The translations under genes were made by a program, and so were the position numbers. A DNA stretch of 64,000 nucleotides from Wolfiporia cocos (lineage: Eukaryota; Basidiomycota; Agaricomycetes; Polyporales; Phaeolaceae). Shown one piece after another: positions 33,771 through 47,663 of the stretch. Within the stretch, counting starts at the first letter, position 1. Each line of letters begins with the position of its first letter. The stretch covers positions 1,240,001 to 1,304,000 of the forward strand of contig JACCLO010000010.1 of assembly GCA_029448655.1 (NCBI GenBank), given 5' to 3'. The notes beneath the pieces are model-generated. The model saw only the letters and a list, made by a program, of their open reading frames with translations, was not told the DNA's origin and made no database searches.

Positions 33771-33896
33771 GGTCAAGAACAAAAGTGTGACGTGACGTGT
33801 GTCACGCGCCTGGCCGAGCTCAACCGAGGCCCTTCGCCGCTCCAGTACGCGTCCCTTTAAATTCCAGACACTCTTATTCGCGCTATCATCATCACA
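33771..33896. promoter_or_regulatory. 126-bp bidirectional promoter between ATP14 and INH1
   Basis: Only 126 bp separate the two start codons of two ATP synthase genes. Near the centre-left is GTGACGTGACGTGTGTCACG, with overlapping CRE-like TGACGTGA and a near-palindromic TGAC/GTCA arrangement. A TTTAAATT lies near 33857-33864 and a pyrimidine-rich initiator-like stretch precedes INH1. Confidence 0.65.
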
Positions 33897-34361
33897 ATGC
33901 TTTCACGGATTGCTACCACCTCCGCTCGTCGTATCCCGCGTGTGACCCCTGCGGCGACACGGTTGTACTCGGAGAATGCGTTCAAGTAGGTGGCAGCTTG
34001 TCGGTTACATCATTGTATTCATCCGTATGTTTACCCGTGCTACAGCAAGAAGGAGAAGGCACATGAAGGTACGCATTGTAGCGTTTTAGGCCCGGCAATA
34101 TATTGATTAGTACGTTAGACCAGTACGCTCGCCAACACGAGAATGAGCAGTTGAAGAAGTTGAAGGCTGAGGTTCGTGTTCCATTCCTTGTACGCGCTTA
34201 ACTGCGTTTCATGCCCTATCTCAATTCATTAGATTGAGAGGAAGAAAGCCGAGCTGGTGAGCGCGTATCGGTGCAGAAGGTTTGACCGACGAGCTGACGA
34301 ATGAGCACCGCAGGCTCAACTGGAGAAGGAACACGCGGAGGCTGTGTCTAAGCAGAACTAA
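33897..34361 (+). CDS. INH1: Mitochondrial ATPase inhibitor IF1
   Basis: Small protein that blocks reverse ATP hydrolysis by F1 at low matrix pH. Five exons give about 78 residues: presequence MLSRIATTSARRIPRVTPAA with TRLYSENAF, then NKKEKAHEDQYARQHENEQL, KKLKAEIERKKAELAQLEKE and the end HAEAVSKQN. The E-K-A-x-E-D-x-Y-x-R inhibitory segment and the following coiled coil are the family hallmarks. Introns (near 33987-34047, 34071-34121, 34171-34231, 34256-34311) have good consensus, and phases agree. A decayed copy of exons 3-5 with their flank lies at 37287-37545. Shares a 126-bp promoter with ATP14. Confidence 0.9.
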
Positions 34362-35058
34362 GATAGGTATCTATATGGCTAGCCCTGTACGAGCCCGACT
34401 TGCGTGAGTTGGCGATATCATCCAGTCGCTTTTGCCATATGTTGAGCTATCGCTTGACCTGTTCTAGACCGACTAGTATCAATCATCTGTATTCAATGCA
34501 CGAGGCTGTTGCAAAGGCAATCAAATTGCTGTATGACGATACTAACATCCCGATACCCGCAAATTGAGCTTCATATCGCAATAATTCTAGCCTAGAAAAT
34601 GCAAGGTGAACAGCAGGGTCCAAAATGCCAGCGCTTAACTTCTGTCAAAGAAGTTCTCGTTCGAAGTTCTTGTTAACACTTCCTGCATCCGCGAGGACTG
34701 GATAGACTAAGGTCGCAAAGCTGAAATCTGAAGACTACGCATTCTGCTCAAAATAAGTGCTTTACTTCCCTCATTCATCGGCACTGCAGTCCGAGCTCCT
34801 AAGAAACACAGTCTGCCCTCAAACTCGAAGATGATGACTTCGAGGTGCGATGTTGTATGGGACCTCAGAAATGCGATCTGGGGCTGGGTGAGCTTGCTGG
34901 GACCTCTGTGTGCACGCTCAGAGTACGCTCATTTGATCGAACAGCGTGGATCCCATTTTGACTTCTGCACGATTTGTGGGTACATATTGCGTACTCAACC
35001 CCAGGGCATATAGATAGCCCGTTATCGCGATCTTATGGGAACCGCGTGTGCCTGGAAA
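34362..35058. other. Intergenic between INH1 and the AKR promoter duplication
   Basis: The first 230 bp, downstream of INH1, have a diverged counterpart after the INH1 pseudogene (about 37.51-37.63 kb). The rest shows no gene. Confidence 0.5.
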
Positions 35059-35432
35059 TCTCGGCATAGCGAGTGGGATGTGGCAGATGATCTGAGTAAG
35101 GTAAGCCAGTAACATATATACACTCGTGAGCACATAGTTCCTCTGTATTCGGCCTCTCCTGCATTTTCTTCTTTCAGCCTTCAGTGTAACAACAACAACA
35201 CGGCTGCCCAAAAGAGTGCTCTCGACATCGTTATGGTACGTACTAATTAGAACGGGGACTGGGGCGCTTTACAACTCGCCCTGTGAACAACGTAGGAATT
35301 CTCGGCATAGCGAGTGGGGTGTGGCAGATGGTCTGAGTAAGCCCGTAACATATATACATCCGTGAGCACATAGTTCCTCTGTATTCGGCCTCTCCTGCAT
35401 TCTCTTTCAGCTTTCAGTGTAACAACAACACC

Positions 35433-37187
<1,755 letters not shown>

Positions 37188-37286
37188 GGAAGACTAAGTA
37201 TTGTAGCAATTACCACGATGCATCTATCAAGAATAATAATGTTGAATGATATCTGTATCGTGCGGATCGTGCAGTAAGTTAGGTCC

Positions 37287-37545
37287 AGCAACATATTAGC
37301 TAGCAGGTCAGACCATGAGAATCTCCAATATGAGAGTGAGTAGCTGAAGCCGAGCATACCCTGGCATTTGCGCACGCTTCACCATGTTTCATACATATAT
37401 TCAGATGGAGAAGACGGCAGCCAAGACGGTGAGCGTAGATCGATACCTGGGGCTCAACTAGAGTAGGAATATACGGAGGCTGCTTCAAACAAAAGCTAAG
37501 TATCAAGATCGCTAGCCCTGTACAGATCCAACTCGCGTGAGCTAA
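37287..37545 (+). pseudogene. Decayed INH1 copy (exons 3-5 and 3' flank)
   Basis: Nucleotide matches to INH1 run in order: GGTCAGACCA...CGAGAATCT for exon 3 (here GACCATGAGAATCTCCAATA), the GAGAAGACGGCAGCCAAGACGGTGAGCG block for exon 4, GCTCAACT..AG.A..GGAATAT.CGGAGGCTG for exon 5, then the shared flank GCTAGCCCTGTACAGATCCAAC. Coding frames are broken by stops and base changes, and exons 1-2 are missing. It shows that a segment carrying INH1 was duplicated to the far side of the AKR gene. Confidence 0.72.
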
Positions 37546-38010
37546 CCGTATCCTCTAGTCGCCCCTGCATATGCTATACTGTGGCCCGCAAAATTGGAGC
37601 TCGACTATTGCTCACTCATTATGTTCAATACATGCATCAGCAAAACGCGAGATGACTTACCAGTGCTGGAGGTGATTTATCTGTGCTGGAGGTACTTGCC
37701 ATCGGGGAAGGATCTGATCTCTGTAGATAAGCGCTGATAAGATCGACAGCAGAGTGGCATTCAATCGCCACTCTGAAGGTATCTTATCAGCGTCAGTCAA
37801 ACTCAACGTGTGACTGGGAAATTAAATTAATCACCAGACTGGTAAACTAATCATCAGACTGGTATAGAATTGTCGTGAGGTGCCTCAAGGCTGATGTAAT
37901 ATAGTGCTGATAACGCGGCTCCTGTTCTTTCACATTGCTCGTCAGCCACAATCCCATTATGGTAATATTGTTACTTAGATTGGCAGAATTACTATGTCTA
38001 ACGTCATTTT
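37546..38010. other. Repeat-rich spacer with imperfect short tandem repeats
   Basis: Contains two 20-bp imperfect pairs: GTGCTGGAGGT at 37662 and 37682, and AATCAYCAGACTGGTA at about 37829 and 37849. It also contains the hairpin listed separately. No gene seen. Confidence 0.5.
37732..37792. repeat. Two-step hairpin (CGCTGATAAGAT / ATCTTATCAGCG)
   Basis: Outer 12-bp arms at 37732-37743 and 37781-37792 enclose inner arms CAGAGTGGC and GCCACTCTG (37750-37758, 37767-37775) with loop ATTCAATC. A related structure, GATAGATGGCG / CGCCAT with loop TTCAAC, lies at about 41453-41490. Confidence 0.8.
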
Positions 38011-40204
38011 GTGTCAGTGGCTTCGTTTAGGTTTTTTCACTCATTCTGTTGCCTCTTCAACTTTATTCCCAAGTCACACATAAACACGCTCATGGCAAAT
38101 TGGCACATGCATACATCTTCCACTTTTTCTTGTTCGAGCCCCCTGTATCCATCTGTTTCCACACTGCCCTCGTTGGCTGGCTCTGCGGTCCATCCAGAGG
38201 CTTGTGCTCACACTTTCTATCCCACGCGGCCCACGGCATTCGTCGTCGTCGGTCGTACTTGCTATCCCACGCATCCCCTCGCGGTGCGGGCGTGGTGCAT
38301 TCCCGCTCCGGCCCTGTTCCCTGGTGCCTCATTGCCCAGTCCCCGGCGCCCTGCTGTGCACCCCAGTTGTCACCAGCTGAGTACCCTGTCAGGCACTCCC
38401 TCTGGCACTCTCTGGCAATTAGTGGTGGGGCCGGCCGATCCCTCGCACAGCCAGGAGAGGCCGGCCCCAACATCCGGGTGAGCAAGCAATTTTTACTGCG
38501 CGGCTACACCCTGTGCCCCTTCCTCCTCTTCACGTCGCTTACCATCCCGCTGCACCTGCGCTTCCCCCACGCCACTTGCGCATCAACCTTGCCGCGCACC
38601 AGGTCGACGCGGCCCCTGCACCCGCTTGAGACGCAGTGGACGCTCCCCACGTTCCTGCCCTTGCCGTGCCCGTCCTACCGCCGGTGCCAGCGGGCGACGC
38701 AGCACACGCCGCAGCTGGGGCCCTCCCCCGCTCACTGAGCAGGTTCCTGCACCTGTTGCCCCCCCCCCCCCCGCTGCACGTCCCGCAGCATTCCCTCCTC
38801 TTGTGGGCAAGCCCTCGGCCCACACCTTGGGCCCCCTGGCTCTGCCCACCACAAATCTGTTCGTGTCGCCAGAGGAGCTAGCGGCGGTGCATGTGGCGGC
38901 CCTATCAAGCACCAACAACAGCAAGGTCACGCTGATTCCCCCCCATTCGAAAAGGTAGCCCCCTCGAGCTTGGTGAGTTTCCCATTCATTATCTTGCCAT
39001 GGGCCTGCCAGCTGCTCACCAAGGGCTGCATGCAGCGCTGACTCCCCGTGGGTGGTGGCTGTCGAAATTCACGGGAAGGCGCCCGCTTGTGAGGCTACGT
39101 ACTCCCTTTTGGACTCCAGGGACTTCGTCTGGATAGGTTACAAACACATGGCGTAGGTACGTACAATCCGTCCCATTTTATACTAACGGTGACTCATCTG
39201 CCCGTACCACCCCGATTATCAGCCCCCCGACTCCCGCCGTGCCCGCCATTTCCGCCTATTGACTCCAATCGATGTGCGACTCCGATCGCACCATCGCACG
39301 CCAAGCATGTCGACTTCCAACAGTGGTGACAGCGATGACGGTGACAACAATGGATGGGTGGTCTGGGGGAAGTGGGGACGCAAGGACTGGGGCATTGTGC
39401 TCATGCAGATGGGCACAGCCGGGCTCAGGAATAAGATCGGCGGTGTGAGCGTGGATGGGGTGTGGCGCGGACGGGGCGGTGTCATCGAGCTCGATCATGT
39501 GGACTGGTGAATGAGATCGGTGAGGTATGCATGTAGGTGTAGCGTGTGGTGTTGCGAGATTCTACTGTGTATTGTATTCACGTGCACCAATTAAATCCCA
39601 ATTTGATGTACCTCGAGTGCCCTGTAGCTATCATCAGTCTGGGCAATTTGCCCCAATATAATACCTGAGTCAATATATTCTGGCCCATGGTAGACCATCA
39701 GGCCTGGCATCTTGTCACATGCCAATTTCAAGCTTCTAGGCACAGTACCTTTTCCAATCACCGCAAGCACCCCCGAGGCTGGAAACCCGACGCCTCAGCT
39801 AGATCCATGCCCTACAGACGAACCACCATGGGCACTAGCTAACGGCATCACCAGCCACGCCTAAGAACCCTAGTCCCAGAACCTACGTCCAGTCCGACAC
39901 AAAGCCACTAGTAGTCACGTGACCACAACCAACTACGATGAGCCCAGTAGCACCTAACCAAGCCAACCCCTTGCTACCTGGACCACACCTCATCCGGTCG
40001 TGACCATCCAGACTCACGGCTAGGACCCTGTCCACCCAACCAACCAAACCCTACACCCCCCATCTCCACGAACCACCGCCATTACTGGCCATCCGGTCAT
40101 TACCGACCAAGGACTCACGCCATTACTGGCACGAACTATGTACTATACGGACTAAGGCCCAGGGAAGGCCTTAAACTCCAGCTACCCTAGTCTACGAGGA
40201 ACAC
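38011..40204. other. GC-rich repeat-like region, no gene recognised
   Basis: Several overlapping open frames exist (for example 38049-38738 plus), but they are Pro/Ala/Ser-rich, overlap each other on both strands and lack any motif. They are best explained by GC-rich, stop-poor sequence. A run of about 15 C lies near 38760. Probably transposon-derived filler between the two AKR loci. Confidence 0.45.
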
Positions 40205-43172
40205 TGTGACACAAGCAACAAACTAGCACTCAACCGGGGGAAGGGGGCTCGCTCAAAGGCGCCTTCCAGGTCCCGGGACCACTAGCCGTCAAAGGCCAAG
40301 ACAAGTCTGAGGTTTTACGCTCAAGACTGTCTGGCATATATACTCCTAAACTATTTGTACATGTTTGTGTACGGCGGCTCAGAGGCCTCTACGTACTGGT
40401 ATCTAACTGGCTATGGGCTACGTGCCGGTAATGGCATCGGAGCGCTGATGTCCATGGCGACGTAGCGTATAAGGGGCGGATCTAAGGAGTAGCCAATCTG
40501 TCGGGTTCGATCGGTGGTTCTCGTCGATCGTAGGTGCGCCGGTAATGGCGGGGTTCTAAGTCCGTGATCGGGCGTGGTCTGCCACGATCGGAGTCGGGCC
40601 AGTACGGGCCGGGTATAGTGTAGGTTGATCGAGCGTGATCGGCTGCGATCGGGGTGTAGCGCTCTGTGACTGATAGGGTTCTCAGTCGTGCAGAGCCTTG
40701 GGTTATTATCCCTGCCCGTTGTACTCGTAGGTCAGGGTGCGTACGGGGTGTAGTATAGTGTCTATGCCAGTAATGGCGAGTGTCCGTGCGGTGGGGACGC
40801 GAGGTGTTAGGTTTAGTGTACTGGGTCACGTGCGAGTGTAGACCGTGCCCCTAGTTGGCGTATAGCATAGTGTGCGGTGGCGGTTTAGCCTGAAGGTTGT
40901 ACCAGGCGTACCGTCGTGCTATTGTAGCCTGTTGGACTCTAGGGGTCGGCTCGTGACTCCGGGGTTTAGGGACTAGGCAGCGTATGCCTTGCTGTCGGGA
41001 CTTGGACTGAGTTTAGGGTTAGACTGCTGGTGGCCTGCTAGTGCCCGTAGTGTCCTGTATAGCGGAGGGCTTCTACTAGCGTTGCTGTAGGATTCCAGCT
41101 GGGCTCGGATAGAGTGCTGTAGCGTGCGTAAGGCGTGAATGGGGTGTCAACCTAGGGTGTTCTACTAGGCTTTGAAATTGGCTTGTGACACACTGACCTC
41201 AGGGCAGCACCTGTACGACTGAGAACCCTAGCAGTCACAGGACTCTATGTACCGATTGTTACGGTTATTTTGATTTTTCGAACGCTGGCAGAACTCACCA
41301 TAGGGTGAATACGATACAGGGACTTGTTGCGCAACCAACCCCCTGGCTATTCGTGATTCTACTGGGCTAACCCCAGATGTACTAGCAGATAGGGTGTGTT
41401 TCAACTCTGACAGATCCAACTCTGTCCTCGTTTCATGTTTATCATTTATTAGCTGATAGATGGCGTTCAACCGCCATCATTCCTATCTATCGTCTCAGAT
41501 ATATCACTACATACTTATCAGACGTTTGGTACTATAGCGTAGATAGTAACGGTGACATCTGGGATGGACTTGACCCCTAAAACCTAGCGTAGTATATAAA
41601 CTCATGTACTTATTGTCGAGGCTCTTTAGCTCGACCTTGTTGTACAAACAAGAAGTCTTATACTCGTTCTCAAACGTAGGAAACTACGCTCAGAATTTCT
41701 CGAGCAACCGAACGACTAAGTCCTCGAAGTGCACACTGACTTCTCGGACTTAGGCGAGTCTTATATTCTCTCGGACTCGCACTTGAACAGATTATATCCC
41801 CTAACGCGTATTGGATATTATACGATCTCCTAGGGAACCTCTCTAGGACTTGAAGGCATCTAACGAGTATTTGCCTTGCACACGGTTACGCACCTACGTG
41901 CAGAAGAACGATCTATATTCACGAGTTGAATATACGAACGGGTATTCGACCCGTAACACCGATCGCAGCCGATCACACTCGATCACCCTATGTCACGCAC
42001 GGCCCGTACCGGCCAGTCCACAGTCCCGGCAGATGTCATCCTTCAGTACCAGCACGTGGGAACCTGGGCCACCACGTGCCTTCCCCTCAGTACCAGTCCT
42101 TGGGAACCTGGACAGCAGATGCCCCGATCACGGACATAGAACCCCGCCATTACCGGCGAACCCTCGATCGACGAGAACCCCTGATCGAGCCTATCCTGCT
42201 ACGTTGCCATGGCCGTCCCGCACTCTACGATCCCACGCCCCGATGCCATTACCGGCCACCGTAGAGTTTCAGTCAATTATCTTAATCTGCCAACTGCCCT
42301 TCACTTAAGAAATCGCAGTTGCTAGCTAGGTTTGCATGCAGATTAATCTGCTAACTGCGGCAGATTAATCTACTGTGACAATAAAATGATACATCCCGGA
42401 TTCGAACCAAGGACCTTAGCGCAGATGAGAATAACAGCATCGCAGCGCAATTAGCCAACTGCGCCATAGTGGTAACAGTTACCATGGACCAATCAAAATA
42501 TGTATAACACAAATTTTACACACAATTTTCGCAAATCATCAAGGCAACTAACTGCTCCAACAAGCATACACAGAAATCAATGATGGTGGTAGCTTGATTT
42601 ACCATGCTTGACCTGGAGCAACTCACCATGGGAAAGCTGAATACACTGGAATCACAGGTCTTTAGAGGCAGATTCATTTGTATTTGTGTTATGGAAGATG
42701 TTAAACTGCGAAAATGAAGTTTACAAAATACTCTATATATTGCTAAAAATGGGGCAGACACTTGTTCCACTGTAGCTCAGTTGGCTAATGTATGATTCGG
42801 TGCTGTTATTCTCATCTGCGCTAAGGTCCTTGGTTCGACCCCGGGATGTACCATTTTATTGTCACAGTAGATTAATCTGCGTGCAAACCTAGCTCACAAC
42901 TGCGATTTCTTAAGCGAAGGGCAGTTGGCAGATTAAGATAATTGACTGAAGTCCCTCGGCCACCACGTAGCTACTAGATTACCTCAGCACTGACGCCTTA
43001 CAGGCCACACCATAACATGTACAAACAGTGTAGGAGTATATATACGCCAGACAGTCTTGAGTGACCCTCAGACTTGTCTTGGCCATTTCAGCCTTAGATG
43101 CCCGGACCAGGAAGGTGCTTTCACACGATCCCCCTTCCCCCGGTGTGTGTCTGAGGTTGTGCTTGTGTCACA
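40205..43172. mobile_element. Large fold-back (inverted-repeat) element, about 3 kb
   Basis: The ends are TGTGACACAAG (40205) and CTTGTGTCACA (to 43172). Blocks of the left arm recur inverted in the right arm. The 40250-40370 block (CTTCCAGGTCC, CAAGACAAGTCTGAGG, AAGACTGTCTGGC, TACTCCTA, TGTACATGTTTG) is seen reversed at 43010-43140. The 40490-40690 block (GTTCTCGTCGATCG, GCCGGTAATGGCGGGGTTCT, GATCGGCTGCGATCG) is reversed at 41950-42210. The interior has no transposase frame; a TATATAAACTC-containing stretch near 41600 looks like an LTR-type promoter. Flanking target duplication was not found. Confidence 0.65.
42268..42950. mobile_element. Nested 683-bp inverted-repeat element with tRNA-like arms
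   Basis: Left end TTCAGTCAATTATCTTAATC and its reverse complement at the right end (to 42950) begin inverted arms of about 200 bp. Each arm contains a tRNA-like module with Pol III boxes: on the minus strand of the left arm TGGCGCAGTTGG and GGTTCGAATCC, on the plus strand of the right arm TAGCTCAGTTGG and GGTTCGACCCC. Box spacing is about 15 bases too long for a plain tRNA. It looks like two facing SINE-like units or one fold-back element, inserted into the right arm of the larger fold-back element. Confidence 0.75.
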
Positions 43173-43744
43173 TCTGGTGGCTGATTGGAAACCATTCACT
43201 GGGGGCCCTTGTAAGTTTGCAACAATTCACCAGATGCCTCTGCAACTGTGAAACAATCCACCAGATGCCACCTGTGACTTTGCAACAGTTTACCGGACGC
43301 CTCGGTATTTTCCCAGAGGTCAAAATACAAAACATATTTTATCGGCCTAAATCGGTCTGATAATGTATACCAGTCTGACATCACTTTATCTACTATCTCG
43401 CCTTTTGCTGATGTGAGAGATCCCGTAGTCGGAATAACATTGATCACGATCATGCTCAACATGACTTTACTCGTACTCGTCCCCGACCCTGTGAGCATAT
43501 GCCTCATACTCAACGCCTCGGCTTGTGAGCGGCTTCGTTATCGCGATCACGATGCGAACGGAACATCCGCGGCAAGCCAATGGCGGACCACGTGGCACAC
43601 TCGGCACGGAGAATAGGAACAGGATGTCGTCACATCTCAGATAAACTGAGTAAGCGAACAAGATATACATATACCTATGAGCATGGAGATTGTTGAGCTA
43701 CTGCATTCCGCCCCTCTTGCAGTTTCATCGTCGAGTATAGCGCC
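43173..43744. other. Upstream region of AKR copy 2
   Basis: Contains three imperfect repeats of a roughly 36-bp unit around GCAAC..TTCACCAGATGCC at 43215-43310, and then the AKR2 promoter, whose last 100 bp (CTGAGTAAGCG, ATATACATA, GAGCATGGAG) resembles the AKR1 promoter only weakly. Confidence 0.5.
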
Positions 43745-45492
<1,748 letters not shown>

Positions 45493-45708
45493 GTTTCAGG
45501 CTTAAGCGAGAAACAGAGATTTTGGGGTCGCTGGTGCAGATCAGAAGTCATGTACATTACCAAAGTGAACGAGGAGATCCCGAATTGCCCACCCGCGATG
45601 CGTGTGCGACGGATTGTTGAATTCAAGATGACCTCTATATCTACTAGGCGCAAGTTCGCCTGGCGCGGCGCGGCGCTAGCATCAATGGGATAACGTACGA
45701 GCCTATCG

Positions 45709-47128
45709 CTATCCTTGCCGTCCTCCAAGCAGCGATATCATCCGTTCGTACACCGTGAACACGATGCCTCCACTCATCTACGACGCTTGTCAGCAAACAG
45801 ACGCGTACATGCAGTGTCAAAGCAGACATACCACCAGCCGCGCCAGACGCGGCGTCGTGCCCGTCCAGAACCGCACGATGCCTTCCTCCGTAAATATCCT
45901 GTACGCGCAGTGGAACGAGTTTCGGTAGGCCTGGCGTGCCTCAAGCGACTGCATGCGCGTCTTAATTACGCTACAGAGCTGTCTATCAGAGTACGCGGTG
46001 ATGCAGTTGGATGGGGGCGCACTCTAGAGGCATGGTTGTGTAGACGGTGACAAGTCCGGCGATGGCGCCTATACCGAATGTCATGCCGCTTGACAGGTTT
46101 TGTCCAGGACGCCCCGTGCCGAGAACGAGTTGCTTGAGTGTCGTGTACGTGGTGAAGCGCACGGCCGAGTTCGCTCCTGCAGATTTAGATTCACGCTTAA
46201 TTTAGCTCCACATTCAAACAAATCGAGTATACCGAATAACCTTGTCGCATCATCTGCAACAGGATTAAGCAGTAGACGGGATGAGATTGGTCGAACCTAC
46301 CACAGGGAACAGACCACGATATATGCCACTCAGACCTTCTTGCCGAACGATTGATACCGTACCATGCAGAAGACCACGGTATTGAGGATTCGGGCTTTTT
46401 GCATCGTCGATGAGTTTTGTTCTGCAATCGAGACGTGAACAAAGTCACTTTGGAGGTCAAAAGATGTTCTCACTTGATTGTTTCTGATGGTGTAACGGCG
46501 AATATGGCCTCCATCATGCCTGCCCCGAGTCCGGCTGTCGAGCTGACTCAGAACCAGATGTAGTAAATCACTGCTAGATCACTGGACATACCAGCGAGAC
46601 TTCGCGGCGCACTCACTTTCCCCTCACCCACCAAACAATGTGAGACAAGTGCAGTCATTCAACGCTAGGAGAACTCACCTCAGCATCTGCTAGCATATGC
46701 TTGAAGTGGTCGTATGACAAGAAGCGCACTCCGGCCTTTACAGAGTTACCTACAATGGACTCATGAAGCCACGGGTAGTCCTAAGTGTCCAGCAGCACAT
46801 ACCTACGACAAGGGCCATGCAGCCTGAGTAGAGGCCAATTACTCCCTTCGTCTTAAGCGTCGTGCGGATGATGGCCAGTGGACTTTCTTTCTGCAGTCCA
46901 CTTCATCGGTCCCCTTTATCTCAACGGTCAGAGCAGCCGTATACGCACCTTGCCACTGAATTGCGACCGCGTTTTGACATATTCGGTAGGATATGTAATG
47001 AATCTACATCACCTGGACAAGTTGAGCAGCGGTTCAGTGTACCATGGATGCAGCGCTGCTCACGCCTCGACGGCACCGGCGGTGGTCCCTGCAATCAATG
47101 AGTGAAGCGGTTTTTCCTTCTTGGACAT
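45709..47128 (-). CDS. CTP1: Mitochondrial citrate/tricarboxylate carrier (SLC25)
   Basis: Inner-membrane carrier exporting citrate for cytosolic acetyl-CoA. It starts MSKKEKPLHSLIAGTTAGAV (first carrier repeat). After several short introns it continues KESPLAIIRTTLKTKGVIGL, YSGCMALVV, GAGMMEAIFAVTPSETIK, TKLIDDAKSPNPQYRGLLHG, RQEGLSGIYRGLFPV, ANSAVRFTTYTTLKQLVLG, LVTVYTTMPLD, VIKTRMQSLEARQAYRNSFH, TEEGIVRFWTGTTPRLARLV, ending SGGIVFTVYERMISLLGGRQ before TAG. The P-x-D-x-x-K carrier signature of the last repeat spans an intron. The SLEARxxYxNSFHCAYRI segment is typical of the citrate transporter subgroup. The exon completing the first Px[DE]xxK signature was not placed with certainty (about 46,990-47,060). 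Confidence 0.88.
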
Positions 47129-47663
47129 CTTGCGCTGCTTCCTCGACCGCGTAGATGACTTCACGCCCGGTGTACAAGAGGCCTAGGAAGGATAACAACT
47201 AGTGGTGTCCGAGCCGGCAGAGCTAACCTAGATCTGTAGATCAATCGATCACGCTTGACGAGCGTCTGTTTTGAGTCAATCCCATGGGATTGGTTCGCTT
47301 TAGTTCCGGACCAGAACCTGTGTCATCGATAGCTAAGCGAACTTCAAATGTACGGTGGAGATCAGGTGAAATGCTCAAACCTGAGACTGACCAGTTGACA
47401 TACTCGCCAGCCCGTGCCTCATTATTGATACATCGTCTGTACTACAGGACGCGAGGCTGTATGCTTCTGTGGGCGCTACCAGCTGCCTTGAAACTTCTCT
47501 GGACTCACGCGTGTTTACCATGCTTCCGGATTCATATCTCACATCCTACAGCAATCTTGCGCTGTATGTCTCGAACTTCGTGAGCTAATCAGCTACATGT
47601 ATTGAGTTCTCCCCTCTTTAGCTCACTATAACTTCTCGCACGACACCACTCTGATTGAAAGCG
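47129..47663. other. Divergent intergenic region CTP1/BTB copy 2
   Basis: 535 bp holding both upstream regions; no further gene or repeat recognised. Confidence 0.55.

Noticed and set aside
38049..38738. 229-residue plus-strand frame
   Set aside because: Low complexity, overlaps equal-length frames on both strands, and has no homologous motif.
38755..38775. Run of about 15 C as a functional signal
   Set aside because: A homopolymer in GC-rich repeat sequence; length may also be a sequencing artefact.
42390..42860. Two ordinary tRNA genes
   Set aside because: A and B boxes are good, but the box spacing is too long and a matching 7-bp acceptor stem is not seen. They sit as mirror copies inside an inverted-repeat element.
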